Assembly (NCBI RefSeq): GCF_037975245.1
Contig: NC_092577.1
Span: 31,397,898 to 31,461,897, forward strand
Source: Apostichopus japonicus
Lineage: Eukaryota > Echinodermata > Holothuroidea > Aspidochirotida > Stichopodidae
Length of the DNA stretch: 64,000 nt
Direction: 5' to 3'
Below, one piece after another: positions 10,732 through 22,300 of the stretch. Positions within the stretch are counted from its first letter, which is position 1; each line of letters starts with the position of its first letter. The position numbers were made by a program, and so were the translations under genes. The notes under the pieces were generated by a model that did no database searches, was not told where the DNA came from, and saw only the letters and a program-made list of their open reading frames with translations.

Positions 10732-13062
10732 CTAAAAGAAAAGGCAAAATGCAAATCAGGCAATCAATGCAATCAGGATCAAGTTTTTTGTGGCTTGCAT
10801 GTTGAAAGGCATGTTCAATGGAAGTACAGAAATTGGGTCAATTGAGGCAATTTTAGACCAATAGGCCTCCCAGGAGCAGCGAACGAAAATGATTTACTAC
10901 TGAGTGAAGAGGTTTGTGTACAAGTGACAAAAACGTCCGGCTACGATAGCAAAAAATCTACATGGTCATGATATGGAAAATTCATGGTGCCTCCAACTTG
11001 CCAGCTATCCGGTGACAGGTAGCGATTAGCTAGTGGTAACTTCTATAGATCTGGACTTAGAGAGCATATTTTTTGGTTATTTAGTGTGTAAGTCAATGGG
11101 GCTTTTAACAGGCATATATGCTGTTTTTCACAACAACTATTTGCAACGTTACTATCCCTTGTATGAAGAAGTTTGTGCTATAGGCTTTCATAGTTATGTG
11201 TGCTTTCAAATATCATAACAATAGGCTTTGTTCACACACATTCCGACAAAATAATATACATTCATAATTTCTTTGTGGCAAACTTTTTGACGACATGCTT
11301 CAGTTATTTTTTTGTGTTGCGTTCATACATCGTCCAAATTAGCCATTGAATTAAGCTTGAGCATCGACATTGCGTACAAAACTAATGGACATTGCGTACA
11401 AAAATATTTCCATACTGCAGTGGTAAAGAGATAGGAACTAACAGGGGTTGGGCTGACTGCCCTTTAGTCGTTGAGTAAAAAGAAAAAAATCTTTGTTCAA
11501 ACTGAATAACAGTTATGAATAAAATTGCATTGCTTAACTTTTAATGGTTACTTACAGTACGACAGGGGTTCATAAAAGTTGTTAGCAAGTAGAGTTAGGT
11601 CTTTTGGGGGACATGTTCTTGTGTTGTTGAGATCAATAAGTATTATTTTCTACAAAATTTAAGGGGCTCACTAAAATCAGCTATTTATATGCAGTATATC
11701 TATTCCTGCATTTTCTCTCACTTTTTTTCGCACTGTTAATGTTGAATTCCGACATTCACATCGTATGCATAGCCCATAGCATTTCCATAGACATTGTATT
11801 ATAAGGGAGTTGTTTACCATACAGTGTATGCTTTTGCATGATGTCTAGGCCAGCCTATATGTAACTAGTCTACGTCCGGCAAACTTTTCAGATTTCAGAA
11901 TTTGACAGTAATTTTGTTGTTGTATAATTGTACTTAGAAAACAAAGCTTTGGTGTTGATACCAATTTACCATTTTATCTATTTGGTGGAACAGACCCCAA
12001 TTAAATGCAAATGGCCTTAAATAACTATTAGTTATTTAACGCAATTTGAATTTGATGTATACAACTACTACTGTACTGTTCCCATCCACTGGACAACCTC
12101 CACAGCAGATTTTGTTTGTCCGAACAGAAATTTAGTTTGTTATTCTGACTACCCGACACCCATTAAAAATTTGCCCTGACAGGTATCGTACAACCACTAC
12201 AAATTCTCACTGGTTTTTGTAATAATAATTTCCTGATGTGATGTTCATACAGGTACTCAACTGTCATAGAAATGAAAAATCACATATTTTCGACAACTGG
12301 AGTTGCAGAGGACAATTTGAAATAGCGGGAATGCTTGGTAGTTATGACTTTCTACTATACAATACAGTACTGTATGTTTTTGCGGCAGTTACAAGAAACG
12401 TCACATTTAATAAGTGAGAGGGCATTAAATGTGACGTGGGCCAGTAAATATCTTCCTAAAATTGGTCAGAAATTGCTATATATAGTAGATCACCTATATA
12501 CACCCAGAAATTGCTTTATATACTACTGTAGATCACCTATGATACACCAGCCAGCCTGCAAAGTGTATAATTTATATATAACTGCATCAGTTACACTGTT
12601 CTAAGTTTGAAGTCAATGTCTGGTGTCTGCTATGGATACCGTACAACAATTTGAACATTAATGGACTGTAATGAATGTGATACATTTTGTATTCCACAGA
12701 GCCATGTGCCTAATCATACATAGTGATGATATACATTACATGGTATGGATTATTTCCAATGTACAAATCAATATAATCGTTCGTTCCTGCAATGAAACTG
12801 AAAGGAGAAGTAACAATTTCAGGATCAAAACCTACTATATATACTACAATATGGTGTAAGTAACAGCTTTTGAACATCAGTGTGACAAACTAGAATCAGA
12901 AAATATATATGATAATTGATATGATAATGATTTGATAATTAATGTGGGTGACCACCTCATGTTGTTATCTCGGGTTTCCAGGATCGCCAAATGCCCAAAC
13001 TAATGTCTATATCTGTAGGTGAGAATACACTGTAGTTGTGAACGATAACAATGTTGACTTAC
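10732..13062. other. Probable first intron of the MS4A-like gene; no gene seen
   Basis: AT-rich with only short chance ORFs. The acceptor at 10732-10740 implies an upstream exon on the minus strand at higher coordinates. A minus-strand GTAAGT donor occurs at 13057-13062. Confidence 0.4.
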
Positions 13063-13108
13063 TTTCAAGCAGATTCAACACAGAGAATACCAAAGACGTA
13101 TAAATATA
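13063..13108 (-). promoter_or_regulatory. Candidate TATA box and short 5' exon
   Basis: On the minus strand TATATTTATA (13099-13108) lies about 45 bases upstream of a consensus GTAAGT donor whose exon would end at 13063. This could be a promoter and tiny 5' UTR exon for the MS4A-like gene. A competing candidate is the duplicated segment at 13181-13535, where an exon ending in CATAACAAAG before GTAAAC is possible. Confidence 0.25.
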
Positions 13109-13180
13109 CTAGTTACTAATTAACTGGCCTAGGCTAAGCCAACCTACTGTAGTCACTCTTACTTCTTAGTAAGGGTAAAT

Positions 13181-13535
13181 CTCACTGCTAAGCCTACTTT
13201 GAAAGTTTACCTTTGTTATGCATGCGATCGACAAAAATTCTGATGTTGGTAACTGTATTTCAACTGGAAACCAAAACGAAATCTCTGGTAATATGTCTTG
13301 CCACTTTTGTAAGTATCAGCAATTAGTGAGGCAAAACTTTGTTGAACTTTCATTCCCTTCTGAACGTTGAGTAACCGCTTACGGGAGTCCGGATGTACTA
13401 TCACTCAGTCATCGCTATGAACAATTGCGTTTCACGGAACAAAACAGATCACTGTGAAATCTATCTATAGTGGTATGAATCAAATGACGTCATCACTGTG
13501 CAGCGCTATTCACATGCAATATACAAATAATATAC
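13181..13535 (-). repeat. Direct duplication, copy B (promoter-like segment)
   Basis: Partner of the segment at 1-420. The best-conserved parts are 13181-13310 and the TGACGTCA...TGTGCAGCGC block at 13495-13512. A perfect CRE palindrome is kept in both copies while flanking bases have diverged, which would fit regulatory constraint. It lies upstream of the MS4A-like gene in its orientation. Confidence 0.6.
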
Positions 13536-13669
13536 TAACTTGGGGGGTGATGAGGGCAGGCATTAACTTTGATAAGGGTTATATATGTTTCTAGTGGAGG
13601 TGCTTATAGGTGTTTTGAAAGCAAGGAAAGTGATAGTCATAGTTCTAAAATTATCAGGAGGCATATTTT

Positions 13670-14380
13670 AGGGATAAGCTGAATATTGTCTCTACAAATA
13701 CTAGAAGTATTCGTAAACATTTTGCTGAATTTTCTGTCTTCTTGAGGATCTGAAACCTGATGTGTTTGGTATCACAGAATCTTTACCTTTAAGGTAGGAC
13801 ATTGACTATAGTGCTGAGGTTTCTTACACAGGGTATGTTCTGTATCGTCATGACAGGAGGGATACTCATTATGGTATTGGCGGGGAGTTTTACTGTATGT
13901 TAGGGATGACATTGTAAGTGTTGAGAAGTCTCAGTTGCAATTAGGTTCTTTTGTAAATTCTGTCTGGTGCGAGTTGTCCACAGACAACTCCAAGAGGTCC
14001 AGTGATATGTCATAACTATTGGTGTTATGTACCGTTCTCATAACAGCAGCGAAGAGATATATCTTGCTGTTTGATTCAATTAGAAAGCCTGCTAAAGGTG
14101 ATGTTGTTATTGGGCGACTTTAGTTTTCCTGACATTAATTGGATAGACGGTTCCAGTAGTAGGAAGGGTAGTGACTTTCTATAGATGTTGTGCAAGATTG
14201 CTTTTTACATCAGCGTGTTACTTTCCCTACTAGGTGGATAACATTCTGGATCTTGTCTTGAGTTCTGATCCAAGCAATGTTGTTGATTTGACGGGTCTAG
14301 GAAAACTAGGAACTAGCCGCGATCATGATGACTATAACTTGCACAGTTCTATTATTGATAATCTCTTCAGCACATGTGGG
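13670..14380 (+). pseudogene. Decayed LINE AP-endonuclease domain
   Basis: Plus-strand frames show, in order, STNTRSIRKHFAEF, LKPDVFGITES, a YTGY.LYRHDR block, GDFSFPDINWIDGS and finally SRDHD. This is the order of apurinic-type endonuclease motifs in non-LTR retrotransposons (I-TET-like, GDFN-P-I-W, S-DH). Many frameshifts and stops break it. No RT domain follows. Confidence 0.8.
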
Positions 14381-14459
14381 AAAGTTTGACCCGCGGCTGA
14401 GGCCATATCGATCGAGGATTTGAATTTCCCACATTATAACGCATCCTGTATGGGAACCT

Positions 14460-15393
14460 AAAAGGAAAAAAAAAACATGAAATATATATTTACAGTTACA
14501 CTTTTCGGAGTTTGTATATATAAGACCAAGCCTATTAGTGAAAGAATAATGACTGAGATGGACAATCTAGGCTTGATGTATCAGACGTTTCTCTGGTTTT
14601 AGTTCGAATATATCCCATGACTATTCTGGTAGTGCATGTGTGTTACCAAAGTATAGATACATAAACGGGCCTGTGGACAATGCATAAAAAAGTCCGATGT
14701 GGCCCGCAAGATCAATACCTTGCCCTGCAGTCCTGCTAGTATACTGGATCATGTGAGATGAATTTATATAGAAATACAAAAAAAATGTAATTGTAGAAAG
14801 TGCTCTGTTTGGCTTTATATACATTCCATCAGTGTCACAGATAACAGCATGAAAATTGAAGGGGAAAAAAGGGAAAAGAAAAATATTTACATTATATGGT
14901 TTTGCGATGATAAACTACAACTTCATTGGCTACAACTTCAAAATGGGATTAAAAGTTCAAGACAAGAAAACTTTATACGGTACGATTTAAAAGTTATGCA
15001 TGGTGTCCTAATTATTATGAAGAAATATACAAATATAGGAGAAAACATTTCAGAATCTCCATGCATAACAAAATTGAAAGAATTGCTAAACACTCTAATT
15101 TATTTTGAGACAAAACTGATGATATCTAATTTTTTTATTACAATCAACATACAAATCGAAGGATACGCCGTTCAAATTCGGCAAGCGATGGAAGCAAATA
15201 TTGTGTAGAATCTTTCACAGTCGTACATAGAGAAAGAGCGCCACCACATGTATCATCTAAGACCAACCATCGCGGGGCAGCGCGCAATGGTTACGGTGTA
15301 TAGAGTTTGTCAAACAAAGGGATTTATCATAAAATTCTTAGTTTCATATTTCATATTATTTGACTATTAGGAAGCAGCCAAATGGTTGTAACC
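14460..15393. other. Noncoding; one weak 119-codon ORF
   Basis: An open frame at 14849-15208 (+) is Lys/Ile-rich, as expected from AT-rich DNA, and has no recognisable motif. I do not call it a gene. Confidence 0.4.
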
Positions 15394-15401
15394 ATCTAGA
15401 C

Positions 15402-15766
15402 CAGTGTGGGCAACCTACGGCCCGCGGGCCACATGCGGCCCGCCAGTGATTTCTTTTGCGGCCCGTGAGATGTCTCAAGAAAAAAAATCAATCTATTTTA
15501 CATCATCACAAAAAAACGAGCTAGCTGCTTAGAATTTATCGGCACTAATGATGCTGTCAGGTAGGCCTATTATCCCCATTAATTATCAACTGTACTGAAT
15601 TGACATTATGTGTTTGTGAATACAGATTAAGTACACACACCTATTACTTGAAAGTCCTCGGAATCAAAGGTTTGAAATCAACTGCAGGTCGTTGGTTAGG
15701 TGCGGCCCAGTCAATTTTTCACCCCATATATCTGGCCCATTCATTCAAAAAGGTTGCCCACCCCTG
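15402..15766. mobile_element. hAT-type MITE with perfect 8-bp TSD
   Basis: Left end CAGTGTGGGCAACCTACGG, right end AAGGTTGCCCACCCCTG: imperfect terminal inverted repeats of the CAG...CTG type, with a GCGGCCCGCGGGCC-rich subterminal region. Flanks are ATCTAGAC at 15394-15401 and again at 15767-15774, an exact 8-bp duplication as expected for hAT transposition. No coding capacity. Confidence 0.93.
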
Positions 15767-16014
15767 ATCTAGACGATGCCCTGATGACGTCAGCTTCTTC
15801 ATTCAGACCTAATCAATTATTTTACGAATTCTTACATATAAAAGTATAACCATGTTCGTTTCTTTTTATATAAACAACTTCAAACTTTGCCGACACCATT
15901 TTTCCTTGAGAAAAGTGTAATACATTATATGAGGCGATAAAAGTTTCATATTATGATTTGCAGGTGTTAATGAAGAAGAGACTTAATGGTCCGTGTACGG
16001 TAGACCATGGAGCT

Positions 16015-16367
16015 CAAGGGCGTAGGAACCGGGGGGGCTGGGGCGGAAGTGGGGCGGAAGTATCATTCCGCCCCCCCCCCCCCCGCTTCGCAAGTCAGAA
16101 AACCCCTTTTTCATTTCCAAATGAGAAAAAAATCTCATTTGGAGCACCAAATTGCATCTAAGGCCAGGTTAAAATGCAAAATTATTTACAAAATAGAGTG
16201 GGTGTTGAAGTGTGCTATATTACACCAAATTGCATCTGAGGCCACCTGGAAATGCAAAAAATTTCCAAAGGGTAGGGGGACACCCCCTCCCCTTAGACCC
16301 CTCCCCCAGGCCGGCCATCAGTCTTCAGCCCCCCCCCCCCACTCAAAAGTACCTTCCTACGCCACTG
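16015..16367 (+). mobile_element. hAT-type MITE, family B copy 1
   Basis: Ends CAAGGGCGTAGGAACC and CCTTCCTACGCCACTG, flanked by ATGGAGCT at 16007-16014 and 16368-16375, a perfect 8-bp duplication. The interior holds a poly-C tract, two copies of a GCACCAAATTGCATCT-type motif and a GC-rich hairpin module near 16270-16310. The same family recurs at 37722-38066 (inverted) and 62234-62578. Confidence 0.93.
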
Positions 16368-16612
16368 ATGGAGCTATAATCTGTTTATAGCTCCATGGGT
16401 AGACTAAGTAGTCCAGTCACTTTGATATATGAGCCTCTGATGTTTGAAAGGTCATTTCGATTAAAAGCCCTAAGCTGTAACAGAAATTAAAACCAGTGCT
16501 GATGTATATAAAGCAGTGGTCTATAAACAGGTCCATAAACCATATCATAATTAAATCTATATGTTTGCAGTCATCCTTTTTCAGTGTACAACTTCCGACC
16601 TCAATTCGGGTC

Positions 16613-19360
16613 TTATTCGTAATCTGTCGGATCTGGTAGATGCAAAGAGCTGTACGTATCGTGCCTAGCACGAGACTGTGGATCAAGATCAGCATACGTC
16701 TCTGTGTCTCGTCGAACTGGACGTGCATTCACATATTCTGAATCGACAGCGCTGTTTCTATGGGAACCCGAGGAGGATAGCGCCGAGTCCGATTCCGACG
16801 TAATCTCGGTGCTTTCCTCGACGATGTCGTCATCTCCGGTGGATTCGTAGACTATCGTTGGAACCTCCGAAACTCTATTGGGAACTTCTCCGCTGTCGTA
16901 ATAATTGACCTCTGACACGGTACGCGGTCGCTCTAAAAATGATTCTCTTCGGTTCCCTTGTGCAGGCCTTCGCGTTGACCTCCAGCTTAGAAAAGCGCAA
17001 AATGCTATCGTACAAAGAGCCACAGTGACTTGAAAAGTGATAAGAACGGCTACTGCGACAGGCACACGTGTACATGTAACGGTTTCACTGGCTTCGTATC
17101 CCTCAATGTCGGTCTTATCAAACGGACTACTTGTAGTTTTCATCGGCGAGGAAGCTTCATCAGACGTTAACATGTCTCCACTTGTGGTGACGAAGTTCAT
17201 TTCCGGTATCTGATGGCATGGACAAGATACGCGTAAATCCACTGACGTCACAGAAGGGTCCTCCATATACTGCGCTTTTACACAGTGATATGTACCTTGA
17301 TCTGACGCTTCCACGCGCGCGATAGACAATGTGCCATTCTTCGATTTGGTGAATCTGTTCATACTAGATACTTCAACCCACTGTCCAGAAGGTGACAACC
17401 ATTTTGTTTCGTAATCGGATAAGTAGTTGCGAAGCGGTGCTAAGATAGATACCGGACATTCTAGTTGGACTAGCTCGCCTACCATAACTATGCGGACCTC
17501 GTCAGGTTGAAAGCTGTCATTGAATAAATGCAAGTCATCTCCGTCAGGTTTTTGGAAATTGGTAAAAGTTGTCTCGTCATAAACTCGTTCTGGATCTGCA
17601 GTTGACATATCATCCAAAATAGGTGTAGGATACTTGCCTAGCAACCCACCTCTCAGAGGTGCGCGCATTGGTTTTGCATCGGACGCAACGTGTATTGATG
17701 ATGTCTCCACTTGAGAGTCGACACCATTTAGATTAGATGTCATAACATTAGATTCGCGACTCTCATATGGAGGAGTTATTGGAACGCTGGGTTCTTCAGG
17801 TTGGGTACTTAATAGCCAGTTCTGCTGGTTGCTAGGCAACGTGACCTCATATTCACCGTGCCTCTCTGTTATCACAGGATGGTCTTCTAGTATACGTCTG
17901 TCGTTATTTGGAAATTTTGTAACCGTCTGAATTGTATTGGGCATGGAAGAATCATTCAAGGGACGAACCACATTAGAAAGTGTGACGTCACTGCGGTCCC
18001 TAACAACTTCATCAGGGACCGTCTGCGATTGTAAGTTCTTATTCATCGTGTCGCTATCAGCTTTAGAAGCAGTTTCCGTTAAGGTTGATGACGTCACCTG
18101 TTGTCCCTCTTCATTTGGCTTGTTTGTATACGATAAGTCCGTGGTGACGTTGTCATCTGTCACCGTTGGTTTTGCTTGTTTTTCATTTGACTTTGGAATA
18201 ATGGTGGCGGTCGACGCAACTGCATTTTCCTTTTCAATTCTCGTGGTGCCTTCCCTCGCTACCGATATGTCCACTGTACCGCTTGTAGCTGCATATTGTG
18301 ACCATATTTCTGTTCTACTACTCAAGGGTACAGCAATGGAAGTTCTTGGATCAGACATTGATGTCGATGCCGACGTCATGATGCCCGGTGACGACATTAT
18401 TGCATCATGAGCAGTGATTTGTTGAATGTTGGCCGTTGCCGTGGTTACTTCAATGTCACTAGATACACTCTCGTAGCTGTTGCTGTCAAATCCGTCACAC
18501 CGCAACTGTTTTCTTATCGAACCAAGCAGTCTTCCCGTCATTCTTAGCGGCTGTGAACATTCTCCAGATTTCCTGTATGAATCGTCATCACCCTGTGCAG
18601 CACGGTACCATTGTCTCAGAAACTCCAAACTACAATCACAATACAAAGGATTACCTCTCAAACTCAGGTCTTCGAGATCGGTTAACGTCCCGAGAAATTC
18701 CGGAAGTGACGCGATTTTATTATAAGCCAATGACAGTGTTTGTAAGCTGACAAGAGTAGTGAAGGATCCATAATAAACTGTATGAATTTTGTTCGAATCT
18801 AAATCCAAGGTCACCAAACTAGTGACGTGTGCAAACGCATCCGGGTACACCACTTGGATGGCATTATGATGAAGCTTTAAAATTTTCAGGTTCGGCAATA
18901 ATCGGAATGTCCCGGGCTGTATGTCGCTGATCCTATTTCTCGACAAAATCAAGGATCTTAAATTAAGTAGTCCTTCGAATACTCCTGCTCGTAATATCTC
19001 CAGTCTATTGTTACGCAAATCTAACGTCTGCAGATATCGTAACCCTTGGAACGCCCAAGGAGACAAAACTTGGATGGAATTCGACTTAAGGTCCAATGTG
19101 TTTAGATTTGGAAAGCTTTGAAAGGCCAGTGGACCGACAGTTGTTATGTTATTTATAGAGAGATCCAACGTCCTCGTTCTCTCTATACAACATGGCTTTG
19201 GTATGCATGTTAATGAGATTCCGGTACAAGAAAACCTCAACTGGGACGGCACATAGTTACACTCAAGTCCACAAGGTCTGATGAAGAAACTAGTGGTTGG
19301 ACCAATCAGAAGAAGACATCTCACGATGACGTCGAATGACGTCACAGTTACTCGTGCCAT
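16613..19360 (-). CDS. LRR-Ig single-pass transmembrane receptor, 915 aa
   Basis: Uninterrupted frame. An N-terminal signal-like stretch (residues ~10-27) is followed by an LRRNT cysteine cap (CGLEC...C...CIPKPCC, ~29-60). Next come about eight leucine-rich repeats (~62-240, pattern LxxLDLxxNxI) and an LRRCT cap beginning NPLYCDCSLEFLRQW. A long Ser/Thr-rich, probably glycosylated, spacer covers ~290-620. One Ig domain spans ~625-720 (LECP ... KWLSP ... DQGTYHCV). A membrane segment lies at ~765-792 (VAVAVLITFQVTVALCTIAF). The ~120-aa cytoplasmic tail carries several tyrosines: NYYDSGEV, IVYEST, SEYVNA (a YxN, Grb2-type SH2 site), TYADL and TYSSL (ITIM-like but lacking the usual hydrophobic residue at -2). 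The layout matches LRR-Ig adhesion/signalling receptors. A pyrimidine-rich acceptor-like site lies at 19369-19371, so a 5' UTR exon is likely. The exact orthologue and ligand are unknown. Confidence 0.9.
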   Translation of the reverse strand: MARVTVTSFDVIVRCLLLIGPTTSFFIRPCGLECNYVPSQLRFSCTGISLTCIPKPCCIERTRTLDLSINNITTVGPLAFQSFPNLNTLDLKSNSIQVLSPWAFQGLRYLQTLDLRNNRLEILRAGVFEGLLNLRSLILSRNRISDIQPGTFRLLPNLKILKLHHNAIQVVYPDAFAHVTSLVTLDLDSNKIHTVYYGSFTTLVSLQTLSLAYNKIASLPEFLGTLTDLEDLSLRGNPLYCDCSLEFLRQWYRAAQGDDDSYRKSGECSQPLRMTGRLLGSIRKQLRCDGFDSNSYESVSSDIEVTTATANIQQITAHDAIMSSPGIMTSASTSMSDPRTSIAVPLSSRTEIWSQYAATSGTVDISVAREGTTRIEKENAVASTATIIPKSNEKQAKPTVTDDNVTTDLSYTNKPNEEGQQVTSSTLTETASKADSDTMNKNLQSQTVPDEVVRDRSDVTLSNVVRPLNDSSMPNTIQTVTKFPNNDRRILEDHPVITERHGEYEVTLPSNQQNWLLSTQPEEPSVPITPPYESRESNVMTSNLNGVDSQVETSSIHVASDAKPMRAPLRGGLLGKYPTPILDDMSTADPERVYDETTFTNFQKPDGDDLHLFNDSFQPDEVRIVMVGELVQLECPVSILAPLRNYLSDYETKWLSPSGQWVEVSSMNRFTKSKNGTLSIARVEASDQGTYHCVKAQYMEDPSVTSVDLRVSCPCHQIPEMNFVTTSGDMLTSDEASSPMKTTSSPFDKTDIEGYEASETVTCTRVPVAVAVLITFQVTVALCTIAFCAFLSWRSTRRPAQGNRRESFLERPRTVSEVNYYDSGEVPNRVSEVPTIVYESTGDDDIVEESTEITSESDSALSSSGSHRNSAVDSEYVNARPVRRDTETYADLDPQSRARHDTYSSLHLPDPTDYE

Positions 19361-19370
19361 GATCTTTACC

Positions 19371-22300
19371 TATCAAGAAAACGAAGGAAAAAAAGGAGAA
19401 GTGGATAAATTTAGATTGTAGCATTGACATCATCATCAATTAAAATGAATTACAATTGCGATAAGTCCCCACTGACGTAACTAAAGCTCAGTTGTCACGT
19501 CACTTCGTTAATATTCATCAGGTGAACTCCTTAAGGTCACAATTAGGCATAAATTGAAACGATTTATAAAACTTTCTATACGTCTTTCTTACGGGTGGGT
19601 GGAGGGGGGAGATGATAAGTCTGAAAGTAATGAAAATATCCGTGATTAGTGGTGTTCTTTTGTGTGAAAATAATCTAAAAGCCTTTCCTAATTTTGGTCC
19701 ATTGTAATATAATGTAGCGTAATACTCGACAGGTTTCATATAAAATCCCCCCCCCCCCCCCAAAAAAAAACCCAAGTTGATGTTTAAACGCGAAAACGGA
19801 AACTTTTGATGACGAAAATCATGCTGTATTGGGCAGGCATATCCTCTTTGCTTATTATGTAGATTTGCACCGATTCATGGATTTGCTTATATGCTTATCA
19901 AGTTTCAAAGTCATTGGTCATGCACAGAACAGTGATATGCCTTATATTTATATCATTGCCTCCAACACCAAACATGCTCGGCCTATATACTTCACCGGAG
20001 AAATAAATATCTGTCGGTATTAGGTTTATTCATGATCGGATGTAAACAATCCGTAGCTTATATGGAAACAAACTGAAGTTAGGTCGAAGCTCCTGCAATC
20101 CCCCCCCCTCCCCCACCACCTCCACCTCCACGGAGGACCCCCCCCCCTCTTTCCTATAGAGACAGAAAATTTACGGGCATAGAAATAACCACAACGTCGT
20201 GAAACAAAATACTCACTAAAGTTAATCAAGCAACCATAAAATACAGTTAACTTAACGAACCCGCTGGATTGTTTCCCTTTTTTCTTCTCTTAGAAGGGAC
20301 AGGTTTTATGTGTACTTATAGATATTGTGGTGAGCCCTTCACCCAAACTCTCCCAATCCCCTCCCCCAATTTCACCCACAACCCCCCGCTCTTCACTGGC
20401 CGTCTAACCGTCTTTTTATATTGCTTAAAGGGTGTGAAGACTCGCGCAAAAAGAAACGTCTAATGCCGGTAATCTGGCCTAGTTTCGAATGAGGTGTAAC
20501 AGAAGTGTTAGACACCACCATCGACCCCAGAAAATACACACACAGCTTGCTACCGTCGGTAATTAGACACTAGAGTACAGTCAGTACATACAGCTGTGGT
20601 CAATACCCACAACACAGTGTACATAGCAGCGTGGTCATCTCAGGTCTAGATAAAAGATAACAAGGTATCATGTTTCATCACTGTTTGCATTTTGTAGCGA
20701 CAAGAGAAAAACTTCACTTGCAAGCAACAGAAAGTTAACTTTTTCACAGGGCGGCACGCAGTTTGTGGCGAGTCTTCAATGCCTTTAACATTCTCACTTT
20801 TGAGCTATATCCAAAGTTCCATTTAGCATATTATTGTGATAGTCATTATCTCCACATCGTCTATTAAACTCCCTCGTTGGTTATTTACAGGAAGTGCTAA
20901 TCGAAATAAATTAAACGGACTTCCAGGTATGATTCCATGATATCCGAAAAACAGTTACTAATTATACATAACCATAATTACCTTAATTAACTAATTATAC
21001 ATGAATGTTATCAAGGTAATGTTGCCAGTCTGTCTCAAGGATACATAACTAGTTTAATTTCAGCTTGAACGATGCTTTTCTGGAAGATGTATAACGATTC
21101 AGCGTAGAGGACGATTGGTGGGGAGGGGTGGGGGAGGGGAAGGGAGGGCTGGGCTAGGGAGTGAGTGACGAACTGGCGATGGAGGTGCAGCAGCATGTTA
21201 GGAGGGACACCATTCATTTAACTTAAGGAGGGACACAATACCCATGTCTTGTGAGGTTTGTATACATGATGTTGGTATATATGTTGAAGAGGGGGCAGTA
21301 GTCCCCATGTCCGTGTGCCTCGTCCTGGCTAAGGACCTGCACGGGGCAAAGGAGGGGGTAGGCAAAGAACATCAAAGACACATAACGTCATGTTTGATTT
21401 AAGACGTGATTGTTATATAACATAGAGAAGGAAACCACTTTGCTTATTGACAGCGAAAACTACTTTATTTTACAGTTACATTTATCAAAGTTTTTATATC
21501 CATATATAAGGACCCATACAGGCGATTATGATTCCACTCAGTATACACTTTTTTTTTTCTTCTTTTTTGGCGAGCCTGAGATAACTTCAGCAAGACTTAG
21601 CCGAGCATTACTCAAAATTAGGTTGTTATTAAGCAAGATTCTTCTTTAATTAAGGTGGTTCCACAAAAAAGAATGTTAATTAAATTCAGGGGTGGTATAC
21701 CAGGGTTCCAAAACGAAGGGTGGGATATCAGTTGGAAGGTTAAAGGCGACTCCGATCTATGGGGTCGGGGGGTGAGATGTAAGACGGAAAAGGGCACATG
21801 CCGAGGCACATGTATATAATGTATAAATTCGGATTTATAATAAAGTCTAAAACGCAAAGTTGAACTGCTTTTAATTTCTGTGTGGAGATTTACCCCACCC
21901 GGACAGCTTTACCCCTAGGATCCTCGCCTGAATTAATTAGAGGCTGATAGCGATTCTAAAAAAAACTTTTACTTTTCGGTGTTGATTACAAGCGAAAAGC
22001 GAACCGGATTTTTTTTTTAAGTTTTTGAAGAAAAAATAAGCTCAAAATGTTTCCATTAATGTTTTTTAATAAACAAGCTCTGTTATAGAGCCCCACACTT
22101 TCAAAGTAAAATATGTAGCTCACATAGGAAGCCCTAGGGGCGAGATCAGTTTGATTACTAAAATTTTGCCCTCATAGGGAGAAACTTTCGGTTGTTGTAC
22201 GCGAATATTTAAATACAAAAAGGTTTGTTTCATATTTAACCCAGATATCGGACACGGGTGAGAGGCCATTTGCCCTGAAACAAAACTTGTGACGTCTCAA

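Noticed and set aside
14849-15208. 119-codon ORF as a gene
   Set aside because: Lys/Ile/Asn-rich composition matches translated AT-rich DNA, with no motif, splice signal or promoter.
17937-18410. 157-codon plus-strand ORF
   Set aside because: It lies antisense inside the LRR-Ig coding region and its reading is a shadow of the Ser/Thr-rich spacer.
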